A stretch of 64,000 nt of DNA from Excoecaria cochinchinensis. Lineage: Eukaryota; Streptophyta; Magnoliopsida; Malpighiales; Euphorbiaceae. The notes under the pieces are model-generated. The model had not been told where the DNA came from and ran no database searches. It saw only the letters and a list, made by a program, of their open reading frames with translations. Shown here one piece after another: positions 46,494 to 57,575 of the stretch; the first letter of the stretch is position 1, and each line of letters starts with the position of its first letter. The stretch covers positions 2,566,001 through 2,630,000 of the forward strand of contig CANTUQ010000106.1 in NCBI GenBank assembly GCA_947683425.1, given 5' to 3'. The translations under genes and the position numbers were made by a program.

Positions 46494-46505
46494 TGGTATC
46501 AGAGC
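46494..46505 (+). promoter_or_regulatory. tRNA-iMet-type primer binding site of Tekay C
   Basis: TGGTATCAGAGC, 5 bp after the LTR end at 46488; the standard PBS for chromoviruses and most plant Copia elements. Confidence 0.93.
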
Positions 46506-46613
46506 ACCGGTTTAGGCAGTTCTGGTTGTCTCTGATTGTTGAGTGTCAAGTCTTTGCATGTGAGTCAGTTTTGTGTCGTGACCTAATGCAGATGTGTCTT
46601 GTGTAGTGTCTAG

Positions 46614-47603
46614 ATGAAGTCTGATCCAAGTGAGAACGTGGGTGAGACAACTGGCAGTGTTAATGCGGTCAGAGTTGAGGAGTCTGCTTCGTAGCATCAG
46701 CGTGATGAGCGTCATGATATGCCGGGTATGGGATTTGAGAATCCGGCCTTAGTGCAAGGTTTGCTTCAGCTAGTGGATAAGTTAACGGCTCCTACTGAGT
46801 TATTGAGAAAGAGAGGAGCGAAAGATTTTCATGGGACTTCGTTGGACCAATCTGATGTGGCCGAGTTCTGGATTGAGAGAGTAGATCGGATTTTACAAGA
46901 GATTAACTGTCCGGCAAATCAGAGGGTATCTTGTGTAGTGTCGCTACTTTAAGGGCCAGCATACGATTGGTGGAAGCTTGTGCTTTGTAACCCTCAACGA
47001 CCAGCTGAGTTGACATCGGACTTCTTTAAGTAAGAGTTTGAACAGAAGTATGTGACGAAGGCATACCGGGAAGCCAAGTGGAAAGAGTTCATCAGTTTGA
47101 AGCAGCCGGGTATGTCAGTGAGTGAGTACGAGAAGGAGTTCAGTCGGTTGAGCAAGTATGTGCCTGAGTTGCTTTTGACGGAAGAGTTTAAGTGTCGACA
47201 CTTCGAGGATAGTTTGAGGGAAGTGATCCAAGGACCGTTGTCGGCTATGGCGGTCATGCAACCGGTCAACTACTACCAGTTAGTAGCAGGAGCGATCAAG
47301 TTAGAAGAATTTGAGTTGATCAAGCAGAGGATTGAGCATAAGAGGAGAGCCCCAGATAGCGGACTCGGGAGCGGTAAGAAGTCAAGAGGTGTTCCGAGTG
47401 GCCAAGGAGCGAAGGGTTTGGTTCCAGTGCATTCGGAAGTTGGGAGTGTAGCGCTACCCTCTAGTAAGGGAAGTGTGATTCCGGAGTGCGAGTATTGTCA
47501 GAAGTGCCATTGGGGCGAGTGTAGAAGGATCTCTAGAGCGTGCTTCAAATGTGGAAGCAAAGAGCATTTCTTAGCAAATTGCCCGGAAAAAAATAGAGCT
47601 TAA
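46614..47603 (+). pseudogene. Tekay C gag with three premature stops
   Basis: A 330-codon frame interrupted at about 46692 (TAG), 46950 (TAA) and 47031 (TAA). Gag core: RKRGAKDFHGTSLDQSDVAEFW, then REAKWKEFISLKQPGMSVSEYEKEF-type chromovirus Gag, ending with a zinc-knuckle region CEYCQKCHWGECRR...CFKCGSKEHFLANC near residues 290-325. Each stop lies where a Gln codon is plausible, one C-to-T change away. Normally Gag would form the particle that packages element RNA; this copy cannot. Just downstream, VYAMIRED-like sequence (about 47730) marks the start of the lost protease region. Confidence 0.88.
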
Positions 47604-47888
47604 AGATCAGCCGGAAAGTGAGCAGAGATCGAGAGGGAACCGAAGTCGTAGAGGTAGTGGAAGACCTTCTCAGGCACCGTTAGAATCAGTGCAAAAATCG
47701 CCAACTGAAGAAGTGTATGTGCGACAGCGTGTGTATGCGATGATTAGGGAAGATGCAGCTAAACTAGCAGGGCCTTCCGGCAAGTTTGTATTGTTCAACT
47801 TTTGTGTATGTCCGATTTTTTTTGGGTTATTAGATATATGTGATTAGCGGAGAAATTTCGAGGACGAAATTTCTTAAGGAGGAGTGAT
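47604..47888 (+). other. Deletion junction and 3' end of pol, PPT of Tekay C
   Basis: Sequence passes from the gag/protease linker (to about 47775) directly into the extreme pol 3' end and TTTCGAGGACGAAATTTC, then the purine tract AAGGAGGAGTGA next to LTR 2 at 47889. Protease, RT, RNase H and integrase are missing. Confidence 0.8.
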
Positions 47889-50128
47889 TGTAAGGACCCA
47901 AAAAGGGCCTAGTCGGAATTTGCATGCTAAGTCGGAAAATTAAGGGTAATTTAGTAAATTGAGCTAGTGGTATGAGAATTATTAAGGACCTAATTGAAGA
48001 ATTAAATCAAAGTTTTAAAGTGAAGAGTTTATCTAGTGAGTAATGTGTATGGTGCCAAGGATAAAGAGGAAGTCAAGATATTTGACCCTTGGGACCATTG
48101 GAGTGTGACACATGGCATGGTAGTTGAGGGCATTTAATGTAAAAGGAAGAGAGAGGGAAGGGAGGGCAGAAAAAGGGAGTAGCTTCCCGTGGAAGCTGAG
48201 TTTCTCCACTTGCCTGCTTCATTCCCGTTCCTCTTCACTCTTTCTTTTCATTGTGGATGCTCTTCATCTTTGCTTGAGTTGGTTCTTCAAGTTTGAGTAG
48301 GATTTTTGAAGTTTTGAGCTGAGTTTTGAAGAGGTAAGTGCTTGGGTTTTGATTTAGGTCTCTTCTTTTTTTCCTTCATCTCGTCTTGCTTTGGTTTGAA
48401 TTTCTGGTTGATTTAGTGTGTATTTGGCTGGGTGGTTTTGTGCAAGAATCGAAGGAAAGAAGGAAGAGCAAAGGAAAAGAGACAGTGGGATTTTGAAGTG
48501 GACGGATTGAAGCTTCTTTTTATAGGTTTGGGAGTTATTTTCTGAATATGTAAAGTTGTGAGTTGATTGCCCTAATTCTCATCTTGGATTGATTGTGTGG
48601 TTTGTGTTGTTTAATTGCTAGAAATTATAGTGTTTTGTGTGTATAATGCATGTGCTAGCAAGGTAGTGAATATGCATGTAAAAGTTAGTGTTGTGATGAT
48701 TGCATGTGGGTTTTGAAGGGGAGTTGCATGAGCTTGGGCAAAATTTTCCAGCTTGAATGTTCTTGTGATTTAATTTGTAGTTTGAGTGAAATTCTTGATC
48801 ATAATTAGTGTATGATGTTCATAATTTGATTTTAATATGTTTAGCATGCATTTGAGTGATGAGGTAAGTGTTAGTGCATGTTAGGGTGAATTTGAGTGTT
48901 GGATGAGTTGGGAAAAAGTGTAGTGAAGTGCAGATTCTGGGTAATTCATCTCTCTGTCGCACTCGGAATGACCTTTGTGGTTCTGAGGAGCCCTCTGTCG
49001 CGAGCGCAATTGAGAGTTCGGTAGGCCAAGCTTCGGTAAGCAGAGCCCCTGTTGCAAGCATCCCTCCAAGTGCGAACGCGAAGAGGCAGTGCCCCGTCTC
49101 TATCGCGAGCGCGACAGAGTTTGGTATTGTGAGCGTCTGCCGAGCTATGCTTCGTCGCGAGGGTGCCTTCGCACGAGCGCGCGACGGGGTACCTTTCGCT
49201 CTGTCGCGTGCGCAACGCACGTTGCGATCGCGACAGAGGCCCTTCCTATCTGTCCTGTTTTTCTAAATTGTTTCTTCTTGTCCCACTTTGCATGGTTTCT
49301 CACTATAGTATGGTTCATGTTTTGTTTGTGCCTTGCTAAAATTATTGTCCTAGTGTGGTATTAGTGAAAAATGATAATGATAGTGTATTGATTCGTGTCT
49401 TTGGATAATTTAAAGTATAGTAATTGTGATTGAGTAAGTTGAGCCTGAAGTGTCATAATAGTGGATAGATAAGCATGCTTATAAAGGGATAGTGAGTGAG
49501 CTGCCAGTGTTGACCCCGCTTCGGGTCTAGTGATTACGGTAGACCTCCGTTATGGTTTTAGTGAAAATGTTTGAGGCTTCGGTCTCCAGTGTAGTGTTCC
49601 CGTATCCACCACCACTGAAATTCAGGTTATGGTTTGAAGTGTTTGGCATTTTGCTTAGTGCAGTGTTATGATTACTGAGTGATTTCTGTTAGTGTATTTG
49701 CTTTATGCATGCTGTTAGTAAGTGCTGCTTTCTTAATGTGATTATGACTTATGTAGCTCTATTTCTGCTACTTAGAGAATTCAGTATGTTGATGCTTATT
49801 TACATATGTAGTTGCATGATATTATTGTATAGTGTTCTTTTATCTTTGTTCCTCTCCACTAAGCGTTATCGCTTAGCACGGGTTGTTTTCCCGTGTAGGT
49901 GGCAGGGTTTTGGTTCCGTTCGAGTAGCGTATTTGCAGGTCAGCCACATAGGAGTAGAGTTTTGTTTTATTTTGTACTCCTGTATTCTTTTTGTACATCA
50001 TTTTGGTTATGTAATTAAGTAATTTTTGGGCACAGTGATATATGTATTTGATGATGTATATAATATATTTTTGATTATATGTTAAGATTATAAGATTTAT
50101 CATTTTACGGTATGCTTCCGCTGAGATG

Positions 50129-51595
50129 TGTTGATGCATTTTCTATAGATGCTACTGACCGCAAGTATACGGTGTACCGCAATAGTACTTAAGATATCGA
50201 TCCCACGAGGAACGTGATTTACACACTATTACTACCTAATTTTAACTTTGTTTACAATGATAATTTAATGGAAAAGTGATTTTAAACTATCTTAACAAAT
50301 GAACTAATGAAGCCTAGTTATGGATAATCAGAAGAACATAAAATATATAATGAAGAACTACAGATAATGAACTTGATTTCATCGTTCTTATCAACATTTA
50401 TTCATCTTTTCATGCAAGCCAAGTTGGAATATATTTTTAACTCACTCTCTCGACATGAATCAAAATGCCTAAAACATGCAATTAAAATTCTAATTTACAA
50501 TTTTCATTAATGAATTAAAGGTTTCTAATTACATATTCCAAGAATAAAAGCCAACCTATAGCAATTATCTCAACATACCGATTTCTCAAAATACATTTTA
50601 ATAATGAAATTCTATTAGATTTCAGATAAAGTAAACTTTCGAATTACTTTAACTTATAAAGATTATGCAAAAGATACTAATAGAAAATCAGCAATCAAAA
50701 CTCTTAAAGTAGATGGAATTAAAGAATGTTAATAATGAACAAATTCATCAGATTAATATTCATTAAATGTTCAGAGAAGAAATAAAAGATAAGATATTAA
50801 GATAGAAGTCCTTCAACCCTTTTCCCAACTCTTCTAATATATTTTCTTCTCCTTGATCTTCTTCTTCAAAACATGAAAACTAACTAAGAACTTTTACTAT
50901 AAATCTGTCTTACTTAACTAAAATTCCATATTATATAAAATTACAGTTAAACTAAGTGTTTATAGATGATAATTTAAAGTTTGTGTCTCTTAGAGATGTC
51001 CCTTGAGAATGGTTGTAATTGTTGGTGAAAGGAGGTGACTTTTCAAGTGAGTTTTGGCAGAAAATTGTCCCAACGGTCGTCTCTGTCGCGCTCGCGACAG
51101 AACGCACCCCCCTTTTCCTTTCTCTCTTTTCTTCTTCGCTTCTCTTCTTCTCTCTGACCACTCACGAGTCACAATCTCCCATCACGTGTCGTGACTTCGC
51201 GTGTGAGTCGTGACCGGTGCTCACGTCTCGCCTTCTCTTCCCTTTCTCTTTTCTTTTCTTTCTTTCCTGGCCTCTCTGTGTCGTCACGAGTCGTGATGGT
51301 CTTTCACGACTCGTGACCCTACTTCCTCTTCTTTTCCTCCTTCTTCTTCGCCAGTCACGACTCGTGATCTAGCATCACTAGTCGTGTCCCTTCTCTGCTC
51401 TCGTGATCCTCTCCACATATATGCTTCTTCTCTTCATTTTTCACCTAAAAACACCAGTAAACACAAAAACACGCAGCTAATACAAATAAACATAAACTAA
51501 CACATATAACATCAAATATACACACAATTACATGATTAATTTAATAAATGCATAGAAAACATATACTAAATTATACCTCAATTAAGCTCCTATCA
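50129..51595 (-). repeat. Left (3') LTR of element D
   Basis: 1467 bp. It contains palindromes at 51083-51100 (CTGTCGCG-CT-CGCGACAG) and 51145-51387 (GTCACGAGTCGTGA / TCACGACTCGTGAC type). The sense TATA-like CTATAAACAC is at about 50958-50967. No genes. Confidence 0.9.
51083..51387. repeat. Palindrome cluster of element D, left LTR
   Basis: One CG-rich 18-bp palindrome (51083-51100), a decayed unit around 51162-51194, a clear unit 51283-51317 (14-bp perfect arms around TGGTCTT) and a unit at about 51354-51387. Sense position is 208-512 nt into the LTR, as in Athila A and B. Right-LTR counterparts are 53850-54180. Confidence 0.85.
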
Positions 51596-51634
51596 AATTC
51601 CCCCACACTTAAACCTCGCTTGTCCTCAAGCAAG
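51596..51634 (-). promoter_or_regulatory. Element D PPT plus adjacent hairpin
   Basis: + strand AATTCCCCCACACTTA (sense TAAGTGTGGGGGAATT) next to the LTR, then CTCGCTTG-TCCT-CAAGCAAG (51615-51634), seven of eight pairs. Confidence 0.65.
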
Positions 51635-51639
51635 GGAAA

Positions 51640-52580
51640 AGAAATAAGAAAATTTAACAGTTAGTAAAAATCATTATATCGCACTGTCCATTCAGCATAT
51701 ATACTAAAATTGCAAAGATCAACTATCTCAAATACTCACAACTATCAGTAAATCAAAATTCAAAGTATGTATTGGAAAGTAAACAAGTAATCTAACTTTA
51801 CTACTTCCAACATAAAGAATATAAAGTCTCAAGAACTAAACATGAATCAAAGAGAGAAAATTGATCATAAAAGTTAAAAATCTAAGATTGCTAGTCACCT
51901 TTTAGGACAATTGAAGCTCACTTACCCTTAATCAAATCTCATGGAATTTTTAGACTTTTTTTTTAATTTTCTTTTTTTATTTTTCTTTTTGTTTTACGTG
52001 GGTATATATATATATTTTTTAATTTAATCCCATGCATAGCAAGAGAAGGTAATATAGGTGCGTTTTACGCTCCATCCCATATTTTTCAATTTTGGATGTA
52101 CATCTTGCTATTTATTTTTGAATTTGGTGGGTGCATTTTATGCTCTATCCCACTTATGATTTTTCTTTTTCTTTTCCAAGTCCTCATCCATTATTGAAAA
52201 GAAAAAAAGTAAGTATTATGACTATAGTTTCCATAGGCAACTAGAAACTTAAAATTTTAAACTAAATGAGCAAATTCTAACTTTAAAAACATGGTTAGTA
52301 AAAAGACTAAATAATCCATAATGTTGAAAGAAGTAAAACAAAATAACTTGAAAAACTTAAAACACATACCAAAAATTTTAAAAAACTGATAAAAATGAGC
52401 ATAAAAAATAATTGACTTAACAACCTATATAATATATCAAAAGAATAATACTTTATAATAAAACTTACTAAGAACCTAATTGAAAAACTAAGACACACAA
52501 ATAATCATACAATTAACATACAAAATACATACAAAAACTTATAAAGCATAAGTAATCACAAACAACACAACACACTCACT
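51640..52580 (-). other. 3' non-coding region of element D
   Basis: AT-rich, with a poly-T tract (51955-52020) flanked by a twice-used phrase TGCGTTTTACGCTC / TGCATTTTATGCTC near 52050-52155. No genes. Confidence 0.6.
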
Positions 52581-52614
52581 CCCCCACACTTAGAACCAAC
52601 ATTGTCCTCAATGT
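52581..52614 (-). promoter_or_regulatory. Internal PPT-like G-run plus hairpin after ORF1 of element D
   Basis: + strand CCCCCACACTTAG, then ACATTG-TCCT-CAATGT (52599-52614). Same layout as Athila A and B but a different stem sequence. Confidence 0.55.
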
Positions 52615-52671
52615 GAAAAAATGAAACAAAATAAACAAGGAAATAAAATAAAGAAAAGAAATACTCCCCTA

Positions 52672-52920
52672 TCATGGTGAAGGTGGAGGTGATGGAACCA
52701 CAAATCCAGCTTGTGTGATGAAGTGATCAAACTTGTACTCCAACCGCCTTTGCCTTCGCGCTATAGAAGAAAGCTGATCTTGCATATGAGATAACATCAT
52801 TGGCATGTTATGGCTAGATGAGCCAACATCAGGGGCAGCAGCCACATCTGCTGGAACATCAGGCAGAATTTCATCTTCACTTGCCCCCTCATCACCACGC
52901 CCTTCTTCTTGTGCCTCTAA
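52672..52920 (-). pseudogene. C-terminal fragment of env-like ORF1, element D
   Basis: About 82 codons ending VVPSPPPSP and TGA. It has an acidic linker, then a Met/Gln/Leu-rich helical segment (MLSHMQDQLSSIARRQRRLE), matching the layout of the Athila A and B ORF1 C-termini (acidic linker, coiled coil, proline run). A stop codon lies directly upstream, and the deletion junction to the LTR is at about 52998. Confidence 0.7.
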
Positions 52921-54589
52921 TTATGGCGCAGAGGATCCAACAATGTCCCTCCAACAAGACCTCGAATGTGATGGAATGTCCTGAAAATCATTACTGACAA
53001 CTACCTAATTTTAACTTTGTTTACAATGATAATTTAATGGAAAAGTGATTTTAAACTATCTTAACAAATGAACTAATGAAGCCTAGTTATGGATAATCAG
53101 AAGAAGATAAAATATATAATGAAGAACTACAGATAATGAACTTGATTTCATCGTTCTTATCAACATTTATTCATCTTTTCATGCAAGCCAAGTTGGAATA
53201 TATTTTTAACTCACTCTCTCGACATGAATCAAAATGCCTAAAACATGCAATTAAAATTCTAATTCACAATTTTCATTAATGAATTAAAGGTTTCTAATTA
53301 CATATTCCATAAATAAAAGCCAACCTATAGCAATTATCTCAACATACCGATTTCTCAAAATACATTTTGATAATGAAATTCTATTAGATTTCAGATAAAA
53401 CAAACTTTCAAATTACTTTAACTTATAAAGATTATGCAAAAGATACTAATAGAAAATATGCATTCAAAACTCTTAAAGTAGATGGAATTAAAGAATGTTA
53501 ATAATGAACAAATTCATCAGATTAATATTCATTAAATGTTCAGAGAAGAAATAAAAGATAAGAGATTAAGATAGAAGTCCTTCAACCCTTTTCCCAACTC
53601 TTATAATATATTTTCTTCTCCTTAATCTTCTTCTTCAAAACATGAAAACTTACTAAGTACTTTTACTATAAATCTGTCTTACTTAACTAAAATTCCCTAT
53701 TATATAAAATTACAGTTAAACTACGTATTTATAGATGATAATTTAAAGTTTGTGTCTCTTAGAGATGTCCCTTGAGAATGGTTGTAATTGTTGGTGAAAG
53801 GAGGTGACTTTTCAAGTGAGTTTTGGCAGAAAATTGTCCCAACGGTCGTCTCTGTCGCGCTCGCAACGTTGTCATGCTCGCGACAGAACGCGCTCCCCTT
53901 TTCCTTTCTCTCTTTTCTTCTTCGCTTCTCTTCTTCTCTCTGACCACTCGCGAGTCGCAATCTCCCATCACGTGTCGTGACTTCGCGTGAGTCATGACCG
54001 GTGCTCACATCTCGCCTTCTCTTCCCTTTCTCTTTTCTTTTCTTTCTTTCCTGGCCTCTCTGTGTCATCACGAGTCGTGATGGTCTTTCACGATTCATGA
54101 CCCTACTTCCTCAGCTCCTCTTCTTTTCCTCCTTCTTCTTCGCCAGTCATGACTCGTGATCTAGCATCACTAGTCGTGACTGTGGCGCCCCAATACCCCT
54201 TGGGAGGATATCGGAGTCGCTACAACGCATGCACATACAGAACACTCATGCGAAAGCGAAGATAAAATCATACAATCACATGCAGCGGAACAATGGTCTT
54301 TAACATTACAAAAACATGCCAAAAAGCAAACTCACATATTCGATTATATATTCAAAATGAAACTGTTCTTTTACATTATAACATTTACTTTACATTTATA
54401 TACTGTATACAAAATACACTTTGCTTTGCCATATACATGTCCTATACAAAAGTCGCTTTACTTTTACATATGCCAAGCTATACAAAACGCTAGAACATGT
54501 ATACAAAACTATGTCATATACAAAAAGACTTCAATATATACTCCTAGTGGCCATGACCTTGCAGATGTGCAACCCTCCGAACCTGTAAA

Positions 54590-54634
54590 CCTACACGGGA
54601 AAACACCCGTGCTAAGCGAAATCGCTTAGTGGGG
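54590..54634 (-). promoter_or_regulatory. Conserved double hairpin, solo LTR E
   Basis: Sense CTAAGCG-ATTT-CGCTTAG followed by CACGGG-TGTTTT-CCCGTG; both stems perfect here. Confidence 0.7.
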
Positions 54635-55927
54635 ATATCACATATAAAAGACTTCTAATGAAGTCACAAGCATAATCATCAAGCATATCATTAGACGATA
54701 TGCCAATCATCTATAAGCATATAAGGATATAAGCATTTATCATACTTGTAACATACCAAACATATAGTCATTCTGCTATATAACATATCTACTAATCTCA
54801 TGTAACCTATATCATGTTCATGTTCTTCTAACTCTAATTATCAGCTCATGTAACATATAATATCATGTCATTGCATATCATGTCCATTTATTTACATATA
54901 AGCATAAAAGTATACTTATAGCATATCTTGTACAAATAGTAACTTCTCATATACATGTAAGCTCATATAAGCGTTTCAGATATACGATAGCCATATACTT
55001 CTCTAGCCATGTACTATAGCTCTTTAACATTTATACATCTCCTGTACACATAGATATCATTTCTTATACATATAACAGTGTCATCTCTTGTACATTTAGC
55101 ATCAATTCATATACTTTTACATCTTACATTTAGCCCATTGTCATAACATAAGTGGATACGGGTACATGTAGATACCAAGTAATGGTACCAAAACATCTAG
55201 AGACCATAGTCTCAAGCCATCTAGAGACCGTAGTCCCAAACATCTAGATACTTTAAGTATCAACATCTAGACATCCGTCGATGCCAAACATATAGACACC
55301 CATCAGTGCCAACATCTAGCAGCTGCAAATCATCTAACCCTTTATAGGCATGCCTATCTATCCACTTGTATGAGCATCTAAGGCTTATAACTATTATCCC
55401 ATATCAAACATGTATGGTCATTCATATACATTTACTTAAGCCCATGCTAGTCATGTAATCTACTTTATATCTTACTATACATACATACATGTCATTCTAA
55501 ACTCATTCACATGTAACTCTATATGCATATCACTGCATACATGGTTCACCATGCTCAATATATTTTAAATATATGCTTGTTAATACGCATCATCATTCAT
55601 GATTTATCATACTTAATTTACACATGGATATACGCATTCACATTTACACTTATTCACCTTCACATTCTTCTTGTACGCATTCATATTCAAGACTATACAT
55701 ATTCGCATTCAAAACTATAGCATCCGCATTCACATACTTAATTCATCACACTTAGAATGCTTATAGCTCATACATATTTACATATATATTAGTATGCATA
55801 ATTCATCATGCTTAAGATACTCATTTTATAATGATAAATATGTATTGGACAAGTCATGGGAGCTCGTGGTGAAGTTCGGGTGCATTTCGGGAAGAAAAAC
55901 ACCCTAAAAAGACAAAACAGAGAGGGG

Positions 55928-56034
55928 TCACGGTGGCAATGAATTGGTTGTGACCGTGAGGTCCATAAATAGACATTATGCCTGCTAAAAACATATGTCA
56001 CGGTGGCAATGAATTTCATTGTGACCGTGACATA
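55928..56034. repeat. Two Athila-B-type palindromes in solo LTR E
   Basis: Units 55928-55959 and 55994-56034, arms GTCACGGTGGCAATGAA / TTCATTGTGACCGTGAC. Centres are about 70 bp apart. The second unit differs from Athila B units at a single paired position. Confidence 0.92.
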
Positions 56035-57575
56035 CCAAAATAAGCAAAACAGAAGCTAAACTTCAGGACTGCTTCACACCACAATTTTGTACAGCCAAAC
56101 CCGAAGTCTTACTCTCAATTTTAGGCAAAGGTTCCTTCATAACATTTCTTCCTCTATGTCTTATCTTTCAAATGAGACAATTTTCATGTCATTTGGATTT
56201 TTAAAACATCAAATATGAATTAAACAATATAGACTGTTCCAGTGAACCCTACAAGGTAGAGACACGTATGTTTGTACTATTTTTAGGGGTCTTAGAGCCA
56301 GAATTAGCTCAAAGTAATTTCTGAAAAATTTATAGGTATAGAAGTCATGGTTAAAATGAAGCAACAAAAACTCAATTTGGAGTTCTGAAACTCCAGTTAT
56401 GCCCGAAATACCATACAGAGGTCTAGTAAGCTATAAGCAGAATTTTCCCTAACACTAGGGTTCATACTTTTCATGCTTATTCACTTAGTATGCTCATGGA
56501 TTTTGTTCAATACTCATCACACATCATGTGTACACTTTAAGTACATCTCTATCAATTAACACATAATCATGCATCAATTACACATCAAAGTCATCTATCC
56601 ATCACATATACTCAAATAAAATTAACATAAGAACACATGAGAACACATATATCCCAAACCTCAAAATGGGTTGCTGGACACTCTCAATCTCCAGCTACAC
56701 CTTCTCATTTCCCTTAGCTTTCCTCTTGTCCAAATCTTACACAAAATACAAACATAATCTCTCTCTTAGTCCATACTCAAGATTCAATCCAAATCCAACT
56801 CAAATGAAGGGAGTAGAAGAAAGGATACTCATATAAACATCAGCTTACTTACCTTTTTGGTTTAACTCTTCAAACCAATCCACATGCAATCAAATTCTAG
56901 ATTTAATTGAGAAGAAAAAGAAACTCAAACTCAAGAGATGAAGGAATACAGAATTTTGAGGAAAGCAAAGAAGGGGAAAATGCTGTCAAATTCCACTACC
57001 AATTCAGCCTCATAATTAAACATAATTTGCATGCAAAAAGGGTTGGCTGTCTCATGGGAGAAGCCACACGTGGATTCCACTCCTCAGCCTTACCAAAATC
57101 TAGCAAATGATCTTTGGCAAATAACCATTCAGTCCCTCTCATATATTCTGTCCTTTAATGATAACTTTTCCTTTTTCAATTACACCCTTGGCCCATTAAT
57201 TACTCACTTAATCCAATCTCATTAACACCCTAACATGCAATTGACACTATAATCCAACTAGGGTACACTTGGGGTATTACAGTGACCCTTCTCTGCTCTC
57301 TTGATCCTCTCCACATATATGCTTCTTCTCTTCATTTTTCACCTAAAAACACCAGTAAACACAAAAACACACAGCTAATACAAATAGACATAAACTAACA
57401 CATATAACATCAAATATACACACAATTACATGATTAATTTAATAAATGCATAGAAAACATATACTAAATTATACCTCAATTAAGCTCCTATCAAGATGTA
57501 TGCATGTGTTTTGAGTGAGTGTCGCGGTAGCGCTCCGGTATCCTTCCAACAGGGGTATCGGGGTGTTACAAGATT

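Larger units (their letters stand above)
54181..57281 (-). mobile_element. Solo LTR E, Tekay-like (TSD GTGAC)
   Basis: 3101 bp, + strand TGTGGCGCCCCAATACC...GGGGTATTACA, flanked by GTGAC at 54176-54180 and 57282-57286. Orientation is minus because the double hairpin and CCCGAAATGCACCCGAACTTC phrase are inverted relative to solo LTR F. Non-coding. Confidence 0.9.
50129..57493 (-). mobile_element. Athila-like element D with large internal deletion (TSD AGATG)
   Basis: The left LTR (50129-51595) starts TGTTGATGCATT and ends GCTCCTATCA; the right LTR (52998-57493) lacks its first roughly 100 bp and is interrupted by solo LTR E. TSD AGATG is at 50124-50128 and 57494-57498. The remaining internal DNA (51596-52997) has the PPT/hairpin, a 3' region and the C-terminal end of ORF1. 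One deletion removed the rest of ORF1, pol, gag, PBS and the LTR edge. Confidence 0.9.
52998..57493 (-). repeat. Right (5') LTR of element D, truncated and interrupted by solo LTR E
   Basis: Homology to the left LTR resumes at ACTACCTAATTTTAAC (left-LTR equivalent about 50229), so about 100 bp of the LTR edge is gone. The LTR is split at 54180/57282 by solo LTR E. In this copy the CG-rich palindrome (about 53850-53887) carries an extra CAACGTTGTCATG-like insert. Confidence 0.88.
41493..57570 (+). mobile_element. Tekay/Del-type Ty3/gypsy element C, pol deleted (TSD AGATT)
   Basis: LTR 1 (41493-46488) and LTR 2 (47889-57570) start TGTAAKGACCC and end GGGGTGTTACA. TSD AGATT is at 41488-41492 and 57571-57575. 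Net LTR lengths after removing nested elements are about 2349 and 2312 bp. The tRNA-iMet-type PBS and the end of the internal region (TTTCGAGGACGAAATTTC then AAGGAGGAG) fit the Tekay/Del chromovirus lineage. The internal region is only 1.4 kb: a damaged gag and the extreme end of pol. It depends on other copies for all enzymes. Confidence 0.92.
47889..57570 (+). repeat. Right (3') LTR of Tekay C, interrupted by element D
   Basis: LTR pieces 47889-50128 and 57499-57570 (TSD AGATG shared). It carries a CG-rich palindrome cluster at about 48953-49232 and the double hairpin at 49854-49899. Otherwise non-coding; the ORFs at 48819-49364 in overlapping frames reflect the CG-rich palindromes. Confidence 0.9.

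Noticed and set aside
48819..49364. Arg/Ala-rich ORFs on both strands in Tekay C LTR 2
   Set aside because: Produced by the CG-rich palindrome cluster; no conservation of reading frame with the LTR 1 copy.
52998..57493. Treating the second D repeat as a separate element
   Set aside because: Shared TSD AGATG at both outer ends and orientation of PPT show one element with an internal deletion.
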